64,000 bases of DNA from Acidimicrobiales bacterium (GCA_018401565.1 JAGYKS010000028.1:275289-339288), one strand, 5' to 3'. Shown: positions 8,794 through 18,590, counted from the stretch's first letter. Notes: a model not told the origin generated them from the sequence alone. A program made the numbers and translations.

Positions 8794-10560
8794 ATGCTGA
8801 CACCGTGGCGTAAGGCAGGGTGTCTGCTGTTGGCACTGGCGTTACTGTCGGCGACGGGATGTGGCGACACCGCTACCGATCGCGCCGAGTCGGCCGGAGA
8901 TGGTGGGCCACCGCTCACCCCGGTGTCGTTCACCGACGTCGCCGCCGAATCCGGGCCCAACACCGCGCCCCGCGCCGTCAAGCGAATTGCGCCGCGTTGC
9001 CTGTTCCAGCGGGTGTCTGCCGGAGCAACCGCGTGTGAGGCCGAGCGCATAACCGGCGGTGTCGCCGTTGGCGACTTTGACGGTGACGGCATCGATGACC
9101 TTCTGCTCACCAACATCGACGGCCCCCCGCGGCTTTATCGCAACAACGGTGATGGCACCTTCGACGATGTGACCCAACAGGCTGGTCTTGGCGAGTTCCT
9201 CTTCCGTTCCAACGGGGCGGCATGGGCCGACATAGACAATGACGGTGATCAGGACCTGATGCTCACCACCATCGCCAGCGACCGCTACTACCTGTTCATC
9301 AACAATGGGGACGGAACGTTTACCGAGGATGCCATCGCCCGCGGAGCTGCCCTCGACTACGGCACGTTGCGCAGCGGCACCAGCGTCACCTTCGGCGACA
9401 TCGACAACGATGGATGGCTCGACATGCACCTGACCGAATGGATCCCGCGACGGGCTCAGGGAACCGACCCCGTGTCGCACGCCCGGCTGTTGCGCAATCA
9501 GGGCCCCGAGGCCCCTGGGACCTTTGTGGACGTCACCGACAGCGCCGGAGTGACGCTGGGGCTCACCGTCGTTGACGCCGTAGGCACCTCCCAGTTCAGT
9601 CCGCCGGTCTACTCGTTTGCGTCGGCAATCACTGACCTGGACGGCGACGGATGGGCGGACCTGATCGTTACGGCCGACTACGGAGCCACCCAGTTGTTTT
9701 GGAACAACGGTGACGGAACGTTCACCGAGGGCACCACCTCGTCGATTATCGGCTCTGAGTCAAATGCAATGGGGTTGGCCATCGGCGACATCAACGGAGA
9801 TTCACTCCCCGACGTGTTCATCACCTCAATCAGCAATGTGGCAACGTCCTGCGACGGGCGTCCCTGCGACGCCACGATGACCGGCAACCGGCTGTACATC
9901 AACAACGGCGACCGGACCTTTTTCGCCGACAACGAACGGGCCGGCGTCACCACCGGCTACTGGGGTTGGGGTGCGGCCATGCTCGACATCGACAACGACG
10001 GCCTCATGGATCTGGCAATGGCCAACGGCGTGGACTTCGACGGCAATGACGAATACCTGGCCGGCACCGGCCAATTCAGGCTCAATCCCAAGCGGCTCTG
10101 GCACAACAACGGTGATGGCACGTTCACTGAGATTGGACGAGAGGCCGGCATCGACGTCCTTGACCCAGCAACCGGTCTTGCCACCGCCGACCTCAACGGC
10201 AACGGCCACCTTGACATCATCATGATCCATCCGGGCCGGATGCCATCGCTATGGCGCAACAGCGCAACGTCGGGCAACGACTGGCTGCGGGTCAAGGTGG
10301 TGGGAACCGGTTCCAACCGCGATGCGATCGGTGCCGTGGTTGCGCTCACACCCTCCGCCGGGGCTTCCCCCCAGACTCGCATCGTGGGCGCCAACAGCTT
10401 CTTTTTGGGCCATGGCGAACGGACCCTCCACTACGGCCTTGGACCATCGTCGCCGAAGGTGGCCGACATCACTGTGACGTTCCCCGCCACCGGGCGAGTG
10501 ATCACCGTTCGGGACGTGGCTCCCAACCAGACCATCACCATTACCGAGCCGGAAACCTGA
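8794..10560 (+). CDS. CRTAC1-family FG-GAP/VCBS repeat lipoprotein with ASPIC/UnbV end
   Basis: A clean 588-residue secreted protein. The ATG at 8794 is preferred over the upstream ATG at 8734 because it gives a lipoprotein signal (KAGCLLLALALLSATGCG). The body holds repeated calcium-binding blades of the form GDFDGDGIDDLLLTN...RLYRNNGDGTF, ADIDNDGDQDLMLTT, GDIDNDGWLDMHLTE, TDLDGDGWADLIVTA, GDINGDSLPDVFITS and LDIDNDGLMDLAMAN, which build a beta-propeller. The last 100 residues (WLRVKVVGTGSNRDAIGAVV, SFFLGHGERTLHYGLG) are the ASPIC/UnbV domain. It presumably binds a ligand or the partner enzyme at the cell surface. Genes of this family are often found next to vanadium haloperoxidases. Confidence 0.9.
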   Translation: MLTPWRKAGCLLLALALLSATGCGDTATDRAESAGDGGPPLTPVSFTDVAAESGPNTAPRAVKRIAPRCLFQRVSAGATACEAERITGGVAVGDFDGDGIDDLLLTNIDGPPRLYRNNGDGTFDDVTQQAGLGEFLFRSNGAAWADIDNDGDQDLMLTTIASDRYYLFINNGDGTFTEDAIARGAALDYGTLRSGTSVTFGDIDNDGWLDMHLTEWIPRRAQGTDPVSHARLLRNQGPEAPGTFVDVTDSAGVTLGLTVVDAVGTSQFSPPVYSFASAITDLDGDGWADLIVTADYGATQLFWNNGDGTFTEGTTSSIIGSESNAMGLAIGDINGDSLPDVFITSISNVATSCDGRPCDATMTGNRLYINNGDRTFFADNERAGVTTGYWGWGAAMLDIDNDGLMDLAMANGVDFDGNDEYLAGTGQFRLNPKRLWHNNGDGTFTEIGREAGIDVLDPATGLATADLNGNGHLDIIMIHPGRMPSLWRNSATSGNDWLRVKVVGTGSNRDAIGAVVALTPSAGASPQTRIVGANSFFLGHGERTLHYGLGPSSPKVADITVTFPATGRVITVRDVAPNQTITITEPET

Positions 10561-10566
10561 CGGTGA

Positions 10567-10594
10567 CAATGTGACGATGGCAATGTGACGATGG
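10567..10594. repeat. two 14-bp tandem units (CAATGTGACGATGG)
   Basis: Two identical copies directly after the stop of the CRTAC1 gene, in the convergent spacer with rpsA. Confidence 0.8.
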
Positions 10595-10658
10595 CAGGGA
10601 GCTGACGCCGAACTTTGGTGGCGAGGGGGCCAGCGACAGGGCCGGCGTTCGGACCCGA

Positions 10659-12145
10659 TCAGGCCTCGGCGTCGTCCTCGCTGGCGGCAACCTCAACTGC
10701 CTCGGCAACCTCGACGGCCTCGACTGCCGGTTGGGTGACATCCTCAGCGGCCATCTCTGTCTCGACCGCCTCTGGGACCTCAACTTCCGAGCCGGTGACC
10801 TCGGCCTCAGCCACCTCGCCTGCTGGGGCCTCGGCACCTTCGACACCTTCGGCGCCGTAGTAGTCAGCCCAGGCCTTCTCGGCTTCGGGATCCACGGCCG
10901 GCCCGATGTAGTTGCCCTGCTCGTCGTAGGCATGCTCGCCGAAGTGCGCCTGATACTCGGCGGCCACCACGCCACCCTCGGCGGCCTGCTTGATCGACAG
11001 GCTGATGCGGCGACGCTGCAGGTCCAGATCGATGATCTTGACCCACAGTTCCTCGCCCGGGGTCACAACCTGCTCGGGCAGGTCGACGTGATGCGCCGAC
11101 ATCTCCGAGATGTGCACCAGACCCTCGATCCCTCGCCCACCTGGACGAACGCACCGAACGGCACCAGCTTGGTGACCCGGCCGTACACCAGCTCGCCCAC
11201 CTGGTGGGCGCCGGCGAACTCCTGCCACGGATCCTGCTGGGTGGCCTTGAGCGACAGGCTGATGCGCTCACGGTCGAGATCGACCTCGAGGACCTGCACC
11301 TGGATCTCGTCACCAACGGCGACGACCGAGCTGGGATGGTCGACGTGCTTCCACGACAGCTCGGACACATGCACCAGACCGTCCATGCCACCGAGGTCCA
11401 CGAAGGCACCGAAGTTGACCACCGACGACACGACGCCCTTGCGGACTTCGCCTGGCTTGAGATCGCTGAGGAAATCCTCGCGCTGTTCCTTCTGGGTCTC
11501 TTCCAGCCAGGCCCGGCGGCTCAGGACCACGTTGTTGCGGTTCTTGTCCAGCTCGATGATCTTGGCCTCGAGCGTGCGGCCGATGTACGGCTGCAGGTCA
11601 CGTACCCGGCGCAGTTCAACCAGCGATGCAGGCAGGAAGCCCCGCAGGCCGATATCCACGATCAGGCCGCCCTTGACAACCTCGATCACGAGGCCGGACA
11701 CGACGCCCTCTTCTTCCTTCTTCTTTTCGATGTCGCCCCATGCACGCTCGTACTGCGCACGCTTCTTGGACAGGATCAGACGTCCGTCCTTGTCCTCCTT
11801 GGTGAGGACCAGCGCCTCGAGCGTGTCGCCACGCGACACGATCTCGCTGGGGTCAACGTCGTTTCGGATCGACAGTTCCCGGGCCGGGATGACACCTTCG
11901 GACTTGTACCCGATGTCGAGCAGGACCTCGTCGTGGTCGACGGCGACCACGACGCCCTGGACGAGCTGGCCGTCCTCGACGTCCACCATGGAGGTGCTGT
12001 AGGCCTCTTCGAGCGCTGCAGCATCGAAGTCGTTGGCCACGATCTGGCGGGGGGTGTACGTGCCATCCTCATTGAATGTGCCCATCTCCGGTGCGGGATC
12101 GATGGTCAAAGATGAGGGGGCGGTCTGCTCGGTCTGGTCCGACAA
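10659..12145 (-). CDS. rpsA: 30S ribosomal protein S1
   Basis: Several S1 RNA-binding domains follow each other (GQLVQGVVVAVDHDEVLLDIGYKSEGVIP, VVSGLVIEVVKGGLIVDIG, VRKGVVSSVVNFGAFVDLGGMDGLVHVSELSW, LVYGRVTKLVPFGAFVQVGEG). They end in an acidic Ala/Val/Glu-rich tail typical of actinobacterial S1. The protein brings mRNA to the 30S subunit. The start is TTG 12145 (LSDQTEQT). One frame change near 11130 splits the gene; adding one G to a GGG run there restores VGEGIEGLVHISEM, so it is an error. A TAGTCT box about 85 bp upstream and a purine-rich site before the TTG suggest a leadered mRNA. Confidence 0.93.
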
Positions 12146-12309
12146 GGTGAATCTGCTCTCTTGGGGTTGGAACTCGGGGGCTTCGCGGTGGACGCGCCAA
12201 CTGCGAAACCTCTGGCTAATGGGAACTCTCAGACTAGCAGTGTCACTGGACCCTGATGCCAGCCCGCATCACAGCGTGGCTGCCCGATTTTCCACCCCGA
12301 CAGGGTCCC

Positions 12310-13154
12310 TCATGGCCGACGGGCCACCAGCAACAGCTCGGGGTGGGCCAGATCGGGCCGGCGACGGCCGTAATCGCCGGGGGTCACTGACCACACCGCC
12401 TCCACCTCAAGACCTGCCAACGCAGCCAGGAGCCGCAGCTCGCGCGGCGTGTAGCACGACGTCCACAGCTCGGCGGGGTGGGGTTTGCCGTGTTCGTCGT
12501 GCACGGTGGTGTGCTCGTGGTTGCGGCCCAGGTCGGCATCAAAGGTGTCGCCCTGTTCGAGCCATCGGAGCTGGAAATAGGCCGAAAATGCCGACAGCAC
12601 CAGATACCCACCGGGACGCAACACCCTGGTGGCCTCGGCGATGATGACGGCATCGGTGGAGTCGTCTGACCCCAGCGGGGGCAGCCCGAACGCCCCCTGA
12701 CACAGCGACACCACGGCGTCCACACTGGCGGTCGCAACCGGGAGCACAGCGGCGTCGGCACGCACCCAGCCCCGAACGCGCCAATCCGGTTCGCTGGTGC
12801 CGTCTGCGTCGTCATCACGGCCAACTTCCAGGAACCTCCTGGCGACATCAACCCCCACCACCACCAGTCCCCGACTGGCCAATTCGCGGGCGTGACGCCC
12901 CGGACCACAACCGAGGTCCACCACCACTGATCCGGGTGTCAGCTCCAGACAACTGGTGATGAAATCCACCTCCTGGACGGTGCCTTTGGTGAAGGCGTAC
13001 CGCAGGTAGGCCGGACCCATCCGGTCGGCCAGTGCCTCAAACCAGTGGTGATTGACAGGACCCGTGCCGGTGTCCCTTGCCGCCGTGTGGTCGCTCGGCG
13101 GCGGCTCAAGGGGCTCCGAGGGCTCGGGCGGCTCCAGGGCTCCGGGGCCGTCAT
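12310..13154 (-). CDS. Class I SAM-dependent methyltransferase
   Basis: The Rossmann motif I is VVVDLGCGPGRHARELASRG (residues about 30-50 of the 12310-13020 frame), followed by VGVDVARRFL, ADAAVLPVATASVDAVVSL and the post-motif TRVLRPGGYLVLSAF. The substrate is not evident. The clean frame begins at ATG 13020, but sense continues upstream (NHHWFEALADR), and an ATG at 13154 overlaps the polA stop (ATGA). One missing base near 13140 would join them, giving about 280 aa. The gene is therefore likely coupled to polA. Its C-terminus (TPGDYGRRRPDLAHPELLLVARR) is typical of actinobacterial methyltransferase family 11 proteins. Confidence 0.8.
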
Positions 13155-15844
13155 GCCTTGGCGTCGGCCCATGAACGACCGGTGGCCAGATTCACCTCGA
13201 GCGGCACCCGCAGGTCGAACGCTCCGGTCATGGCCTCGAGCACCAGGGCAACCGCCTCGTCACGCCCGTCGGGTTCGATCTCCAGCAGCACCTCGTCATG
13301 AACCTGAAGAATCAGGCGACTGGTGGAGTTGCTGGCGGTGAGCGCCCGGTCGATCCGCACCAGCGCAACCTTGAAGATGTCAGCTGCCAATCCCTGGATG
13401 CCGGCGTTCATGGCCTGACGCTCGCCGGCCTGACGGATTCGGGCGTTGGGCGAGGCGAGCTCGGGAATCTGGCGCCGGCGGCCAAACAGCGTCTCGGTGT
13501 ACCCGCGCTCGCGGGCCTCGGCCACGGTGGCGTCCATGTAGGCGTGCACCGAGGGGAACGCCTCGAAATACGCATCCAGGATCTGCTGGGCCTCGCCGTT
13601 GGCAATGCCCAGGCGCTGGGCCAGCCCGTAGGCCTCCATGCCGTAGGCCAGACCGTACGAGACCATCTTGGCCTGCGACCGCTGGGCGTGGGTGACGTCG
13701 GCGTCGTCGACGCCAAACACCCGGGCTGCGGTGGTGGTGTGGATGTCGGTGCCAGACTCAAAAGCGGCGATGAGACCGGGATCTTCGGCCAGGTGGGCGA
13801 TGACCCGAAGCTCGATCTGGTTGTAGTCGGCCACCAGCAGTTCGAATCCGTCGGCAGCCACGAACGCAGACCGGAAACTGCGCCCCAGCTCGGTACGAAC
13901 CGGAATGTTGTGCAGGTTGGGATGCTCGGAGCTGAGCCGGCCGGTGCGGGCCACGGTCTGGGTGAACGTGGCGTGGATGCGACCGTCATCGGCCACCTCG
14001 GCCAGCAGCCCGGTGCCGTAGGTGGACCGCAGCTTCTCCACCTCGCGGTACCGCAACAGCAGCTCGATCACCGGGTGCTCACCAACAAGCTTCTCGAGGC
14101 TGGCGGCGTCGGTGGAGTAGCCGGTTTTGGTCTTGCGCTGGGGAGCGAGGCCCAGCCGGTCAAACAGCACCTCGCGAAGCTGAGGGGTGGAGTTCACGTT
14201 GAACTCCCCGCCAGCGGCCTCGTGGATCTCCCGGGTGAGGGCATCGCACTGGGCGGACAGGGTGGTGTTCAGTTCGCTCAGGACCTTGCGGTCCACACCG
14301 ACGCCCAGGGCTTCCATGTTGGCCAACACCCGCACCAGCGGGATCTCCATGTCGGTGTACAGCGCCAGAAGGTTGCGGGCCTGCATCGCCGCCCCCAGTG
14401 GCCCAACCAGCCGGCCGACGGCCACCGCCTCGGCGCCAGCGCTGTCGGCCCGCCCCGCCGATGTGCCATCCAGGTCAAGCTGGCCGGCAGCCGGTCCTGA
14501 CTCCGCTGCCAACGCCAGCCCGGCGTAGCGCTCCAGCAGGTCGTCAAGGGCGTACTGACCGTCGGCGGGGTCCACGAGGTAGGCCGCCAGTTCGGTGTCG
14601 TGAACCAGGGTGTGCACGTCGATGCCACGTTCGGCCAGCCATCGAAGCAGCGGCTTGGCGCCGTGGGCTGCCAATGGCGCCCCACCGTCAGAGCTCAGGC
14701 GCGCCAGCTCGGCCAACACCTCTGACGACCCGGCGATGGCACCGTGGATCCACACCACGCCGTCGTTGTCACCGGCAAAGGCCACACCGGCCAGTGGCGA
14801 CCGGCCGGCGTCGCCGTCCCACAGCGCAGCGAACGTCACCAGCGTGGCGTTGGCAGCCAGGGCGGCCAGAGCCGATGCCGCCTCGCTGCCGGTGCCGGGG
14901 CGACCACCTCAGCGGCCACGACCTCAGCCACAGGCGTGTCGGGTCGATCGATGGGCTCGGCGCCCAGCACCTCGATGGCGTCGTGCAGTCGACGACGCAG
15001 CGAATCGGAGAACTCCAGGAAGGCGAACATCTGGTCGAGGGCAGCCGGGTCCACCTCGGGCGGGCCAAAATCGTCGAGTTGAACCCCCGGCACGTCTCGC
15101 ACCAGGGCCATCATGGAGGCGTTGGACCGAACCTGGTCCTCGGCGGCAATCAGGTTCTCGGCCAGCTTGGGTGTCTGCTCGGCTGGCGTGTGCGTAGATG
15201 CCGTCGAGGTCGCCGTAGTCATTGACGAGTTTGGCCGCCTTCTTCTCCCCCACCCCGGGCACTCCGGGCAGGTTGTCCGAAGGGTCACCTCGCAGGGCGG
15301 CGTAGATGACGTAGTCCGACGGGTCCACCCCGGTGCGCTCACGCACCGCAGCCTGGTCGTAGGCCTTCAGCTCCGACACTCCGCGCGTATGGGTGTACAG
15401 CACAGCCACATGAGGGTCCTCAACCAGCTGGTAGGCGTCGCGATCGCCGGTGACCACCCAGGCCTGCTCGCCGCGATCACGGGCCTGGGTGGCCAAGGTG
15501 GCCAGCACGTCGTCGGCCTCGAAGCCGACCACCTCCACCATCCCCATCCCAAACGCCGTCACCAGCTCACGCACCAGACCCATCTGCTGCACGAGGATGT
15601 CAGGCGTCTCGTCACGTTGGGCCTTGTAGGTCTCGACCTGCTTGTGGCGAAACGTCGGCTCGGGCCGATCAAACGCCACCACCACCCGGTCCGGACGATG
15701 GTCACGGATCAGATTCACCAACATCGACGTGAACCCGAACACGGCGTTGGTCACCTGACCCGACGCCGTGGCCATGTCGGTGGGCAGGGCGAAAAAGGCC
15801 CTGTAGGTCAGCGAGTTTCCGTCTACCAGCATCCAGGTCGGCAC
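13151..15844 (-). CDS. polA: DNA polymerase I
   Basis: The N-terminal 5'-nuclease domain (MLVDGNSLTYRAFFALP, EADDVLATLATQA, LRGDPSDNLPGVPGVGEKKA) is followed by a degenerate 3'-5' exonuclease region (TDMEIPLVRVLANMEALGVGVD). The polymerase A domain comes last: motif A LLVADYNQIELRVIAH, motif B RSQAKMVSYGLAYGMEAYGLA, motif C LQVHDEVLLEIEP. The enzyme fills gaps and replaces primers. The GTG at 15844 is chosen because a TAGGCT box (15852-15857) lies 7 bp before it. Two single-base frame changes, near 15195 and 14890, divide the gene; all domains are otherwise complete (about 895 aa). Confidence 0.95.
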
Positions 15845-15851
15845 GGCGGCC

Positions 15852-15857
15852 AGCCTA
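15852..15857 (-). promoter_or_regulatory. -10 box (TAGGCT) of polA, leaderless
   Basis: TAGGCT ends 7 bp before the GTG at 15844. Confidence 0.5.
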
Positions 15858-15910
15858 GGGCGTGTTGCCGGGGTGGCTACCGGTGCATGCACCGGGCGCC
15901 GACGGCACCG

Positions 15911-16492
15911 TCACTCGGGAGGAACGACGTGTCCGGCCAGGATCTGCTCGGCGATGGCCCGCATGGTGGTGCGGTCACCCATGGCCGTTCGCTGGATAAA
16001 CCCGAAGGCGTCAGCCTCAGCCAGACCGTGCTTGTCCATGAGCTGCCCCTTGGCCCGGTCCACGATCTTGCGGGTCTCGAGCTGGCCCTCCAGCGACTCC
16101 GACTGGTCAGCCAGTTGCTTGATCTCACGAAAGCGTCCGAGCGCCATCTCCACCGCCGGGACCAGCTCATTGCGCTGGAACGGCTTCACCAGGTACGCCA
16201 GCGCCCCGGCTTCCCGAGCCTGATCGACCAGATCCCGCTGACTGAACGCCGTCAGGATCACCACCGCCGACAACCGCTCCCCGGCCACGACCCGGGCCGC
16301 CGACAATCCGTCAAGACCAGGCATCTTGATGTCGAGGATGGTGACATCAGGGCTCAGCTGGCGAACCAGTTCCACGGCCTCGTCGCCACGACCGGTCTCC
16401 CCAACAACCTCATACCCCTCCTCCTGGAGGGTCTCTTTGAGATCAAGCCGGATGATGGCTTCGTCTTCGGCAATCACCACTCGAACGGTCAC
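15911..16492 (-). CDS. pdtaR: ANTAR-domain response regulator, PdtaR type
   Basis: A receiver domain (residues 1-115) has the acidic pair in VVIAEDEAIIRLDL, the phospho-acceptor Asp in VTILDIKMPGLDG, Thr in VVILTAFS and Lys in YLVKPF. The C-terminal ANTAR domain (about 130-185: ESLEGQLETRKIVDRAKGQLMDKHGLAEADAFGFIQRTAM) binds tandem hairpins in nascent RNA to prevent termination. The order and length (193 aa) match mycobacterial PdtaR (Rv1626). It starts at ATG/GTG 16492, with the coiled-coil gene 8 bp upstream; no cognate kinase is in the window. The frame is intact. Confidence 0.9.
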   Translation of the reverse strand: MTVRVVIAEDEAIIRLDLKETLQEEGYEVVGETGRGDEAVELVRQLSPDVTILDIKMPGLDGLSAARVVAGERLSAVVILTAFSQRDLVDQAREAGALAYLVKPFQRNELVPAVEMALGRFREIKQLADQSESLEGQLETRKIVDRAKGQLMDKHGLAEADAFGFIQRTAMGDRTTMRAIAEQILAGHVVPPE

Positions 16493-16500
16493 CGGCCCAC

Positions 16501-16785
16501 CTACCCGAACATCCGGTCGAGCAAATCATCCTGGGAACGTTCCAGCGAGGCAATCTCAGCCACCAGTTCGCTGCGGTGACGCCGCATGGCGTCGGCATGA
16601 CGCTGGGTGGAACGCATGTCCTGACCAGCCAGGGGTGTCTCGCTCACCAGCGAACGCAACCGGGCGTCGTCTGCCATGTCGTCAAGCACGGCCAGCTGTT
16701 CATCGGCCACCGAAAGATCCCGGCGGAGATCGGTGAGTCTGCTGGCGACTTCGCTGAGGCGACGTTCAAGCAGGGACCGGGACAC
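16501..16785 (-). CDS. Small coiled-coil protein upstream of pdtaR
   Basis: The 94-residue product is almost entirely charged heptads (SLLERRLSEVASRLTDLRRDL, MRRHRSELVAEIASLERSQDDLLDRMFG), predicted to form one long coiled coil. No enzyme motif is visible. A TAGACT box lies 6 bp before the GTG start, so the mRNA should be leaderless and continue into pdtaR 8 bp later. Function is unknown; a scaffold or partner of the regulator is only a guess from position. Confidence 0.75.
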   Translation of the reverse strand: MSRSLLERRLSEVASRLTDLRRDLSVADEQLAVLDDMADDARLRSLVSETPLAGQDMRSTQRHADAMRRHRSELVAEIASLERSQDDLLDRMFG

Positions 16786-16791
16786 GCCTGC

Positions 16792-16797
16792 AGTCTA
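16792..16797 (-). promoter_or_regulatory. -10 box (TAGACT) of the coiled-coil/pdtaR unit
   Basis: TAGACT ends 6 bp before the GTG at 16785. It is the likely promoter for both genes. Confidence 0.5.
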
Positions 16798-16857
16798 GGG
16801 GCACTGTCGGTCCGGGGACGCCGCACGGTGCTGGGGTTGCTAGGTTGTGAGGGCTTT

Positions 16858-16941
16858 GCGGCGGTGCTGGAACAGGCATACAGGGTCGGCTCAAACCCGA
16901 CTGTCCGGAAGGACATGTGGGTTCGAATCCCACCCGCCGCA
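16858..16941 (+). tRNA. tRNA-Leu (anticodon CAA)
   Basis: An 84-nt class II cloverleaf: acceptor GCGGCGG/CCGCCGC with discriminator A, D-stem CTG/CAG, anticodon stem GTCGG/CCGAC with loop CTCAAAC (anticodon CAA at 16892-16894), variable arm TGTCC-GGAA-GGACA, T-arm GTGGG-TTCGAAT-CCCAC. It reads UUG leucine codons. The 3' CCA is not encoded. Confidence 0.96.
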
Positions 16942-16950
16942 CTCAGGGAA

Positions 16951-16972
16951 CCCACCGTTGTGAGAGGGTGGG
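16951..16972 (+). terminator. Hairpin after tRNA-Leu
   Basis: CCCACC and GGTGGG are separated by 10 nt, starting 10 nt after the tRNA and followed by CTCTTACC. It probably ends or processes the tRNA transcript. Confidence 0.45.
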
Positions 16973-17004
16973 CTCTTACCAGGTCAACCTCATCAGGAGT
17001 CCCC

Positions 17005-17136
17005 ATGGCCCGCACACGACGTCGGCTGATCACTCTGGTCACCATCGCCTCTGCGGCAGCTGTCGTGGCACTGGTGCGCCAGCGACGCCTGACGGCGGCA
17101 ACCGAAGAGTTTCAGCGTCGCTACGGAGCCGGCTGA
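17005..17136 (+). CDS. 43-residue single-pass membrane peptide
   Basis: The peptide has a basic start (MARTRRRL), one hydrophobic segment ([16 protein letters not shown], residues 9-24) and a charged tail ([19 protein letters not shown]). An AGGAG sequence lies 5 bp before the ATG. It follows the tRNA terminator, and its last codons overlap the end of ogt on the other strand. No homologue is recognised. It could be a real small membrane protein in N-in orientation. Confidence 0.5.
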   Translation: MARTRRRLITLVTIASAAAVVALVRQRRLTAATEEFQRRYGAG

Positions 17137-17652
17137 GCCTCAAGCGCCAGCAACCATGACTTGGCCACGGCCCCACCTGCGTAGCTCCCCGGTCCGCCAG
17201 ACACTGGCAGCACGCGATGACAGGGCACCACGATTGGCCACGGGTTGGTGGCCATGGCGTTGCCCACCGCCCGGGCCGCCCCGGGCCGAGCCGGCCATGT
17301 CAGCAAGCTGACCGTAGGTCACCGTGTCGCCATACCCCACAGTGAGCAGCGCGCTGTAGACCCGACGGGCGAACGGGTTGACGTCGCCAAGATCCACCGG
17401 CACCGAGAACGAGCGCAATATGCCGGCAAAATAGGCACCAATTTCGGTGCAGAGGTGGTCTGCGACGTCCCGTTCCTGCGCTGGAGAACGGTGCGCGTCC
17501 TGCGCTGCACCGCCTGGGTCGTCGGGCAGCGAGGCGGGTGATTCAGCCAGAGGGAAACCTGAGCCAAATACGATGCGCTCCACAACGCCACCGGACACCA
17601 CGGCGGTGAGTGGCCCCACCTCGTTGGGTGAACCTGGCAGCGTGACGAGCAC
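17121..17652 (-). CDS. ogt: Methylated-DNA--protein-cysteine methyltransferase
   Basis: The suicide repair enzyme transfers the O6-methyl group of guanine to its own Cys. The DNA-binding part ([28 protein letters not shown]) and the active-site part ([19 protein letters not shown], with the PCHR motif) are both present, but in two frames that switch near 17275 in a GC-rich CCGCCCCGGGCC stretch, one base. The GTG at 17652 starts 3 bp after the bcp stop, so the two genes are coupled. The unusual stretch at residues 38-58 is low in known motifs. Confidence 0.88.
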
Positions 17653-17655
17653 GAC

Positions 17656-18123
17656 TCAACCGCCGGCGAGGGCCTTCATCAGCTTGGCCGGAGTGTCCTT
17701 GGGGCTGATCTTGTACCAGGCCTGCTCGATGGCACCGTCGGCGCCGATGAGAAACGCCGATCGAATGATGCCCATGTAGGACCGCCCGTAGAGCTTCTTT
17801 TCGCCCCATACACCGAAGGCTTCAGCGACGGCGTGGTTCTCGTCGGCAAGCAGCGGGTAACCGAGTTCGTATTGATCGTCGAAGCTGGCCTGACGCTTGG
17901 GGGTGTCGGGGCTGATGCCGAGGATCTGGGTGTCACCGATGTCGCCAGACACGTCCCGAAGCCCGCACGCCTGGGTGGTGCAGCCGGGCGTACTGGCCTT
18001 GGGGTAAAAGAACACCATCACCTTGCGACCTGAGAACTCTGCCAGCGAACGGGACTCGCCGTGCTGGTCGAGAAGCGCAAACGAAGGGGCAGGGTCACCT
18101 GGGGCGAGGACAGTGGAGGCCAT
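17656..18123 (-). CDS. bcp: Thiol peroxidase, BCP/PrxQ type
   Basis: The 155-residue AhpC/TSA-fold peroxiredoxin reduces hydroperoxides in the cytosol. The peroxidatic Cys sits in YPKASTPGCTTQACGL, with a second Cys five residues on (PrxQ pattern), followed by ILGISPDTPKRQASF and LLADENHAVAEAFGVWGEK. The ATG at 18123 has a TAGCGT box 6 bp upstream. It is followed directly by ogt, giving a small stress-repair operon. Confidence 0.94.
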   Translation of the reverse strand: MASTVLAPGDPAPSFALLDQHGESRSLAEFSGRKVMVFFYPKASTPGCTTQACGLRDVSGDIGDTQILGISPDTPKRQASFDDQYELGYPLLADENHAVAEAFGVWGEKKLYGRSYMGIIRSAFLIGADGAIEQAWYKISPKDTPAKLMKALAGG

Positions 18124-18129
18124 GACCCC

Positions 18130-18135
18130 ACGCTA
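18130..18135 (-). promoter_or_regulatory. -10 box (TAGCGT) of bcp-ogt, leaderless
   Basis: TAGCGT ends 6 bp before the ATG at 18123. Confidence 0.55.
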
Positions 18136-18281
18136 CCCAACCGGGACTTACCCGGACCGACCGGGGCAACAGGCCCGAGAGGGACCGGACGCGCCGACGG
18201 GAAGTGCCCGTGAAGGCACTCCCCGTCGTTGCTGGCCACCCGCTTCGCAGCAGATGACCCTCGATCAATCCTGACGCTGGG

Positions 18282-18575
18282 TCAGGAAGGCTGGCGCTTG
18301 CCCTTGGCGATGTCCTTGAGGGTGGCGCCAGGGGTGAGCTTCACGGCGTTGGAAGCCGGAACCTGAATCGTTGCGCCGGTCTGCGGGTTGCGGCCGGTAC
18401 GGGCCTTGCGATGGACCTGCTCGATCGACATGAAGCCGGTAAGGGTCAGCTTGTCGCCGCCCGTGGCCACGATCTGCTGGGCAACCTCTTCGAAACCCTT
18501 CAGAACACGCTCGGTGTCTGCCTTTGACACACCGGTGCTCTCGGAAATCTTGTCGATCAGTTCGCTCTTGTTCAT
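18282..18575 (-). CDS. hup: HU-family nucleoid protein
   Basis: The 97-aa protein carries the HU signature: MNKSELIDKISESTGVSKAD, LTGFMSIEQVHRKARTGRNPQTG and AVKLTPGATLKDI. The GRNPQTG arm intercalates into the DNA minor groove. Unlike the HU of many actinobacteria, there is no long Lys/Ala-rich tail. A good AGGAG lies 8 bp before the ATG. Three 18-bp tandem repeats occupy its 5' region. The frame is intact. Confidence 0.95.
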   Translation of the reverse strand: MNKSELIDKISESTGVSKADTERVLKGFEEVAQQIVATGGDKLTLTGFMSIEQVHRKARTGRNPQTGATIQVPASNAVKLTPGATLKDIAKGKRQPS

Positions 18576-18590
18576 CGGGATTGCTCCTTG

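Noticed and set aside
13298..16579. Long plus-strand frames (400 and 488 codons) opposite polA and pdtaR
   Set aside because: His/Gly/Gln-rich shadow translations with no conserved segment and no ribosome site; the minus-strand genes are unambiguous.
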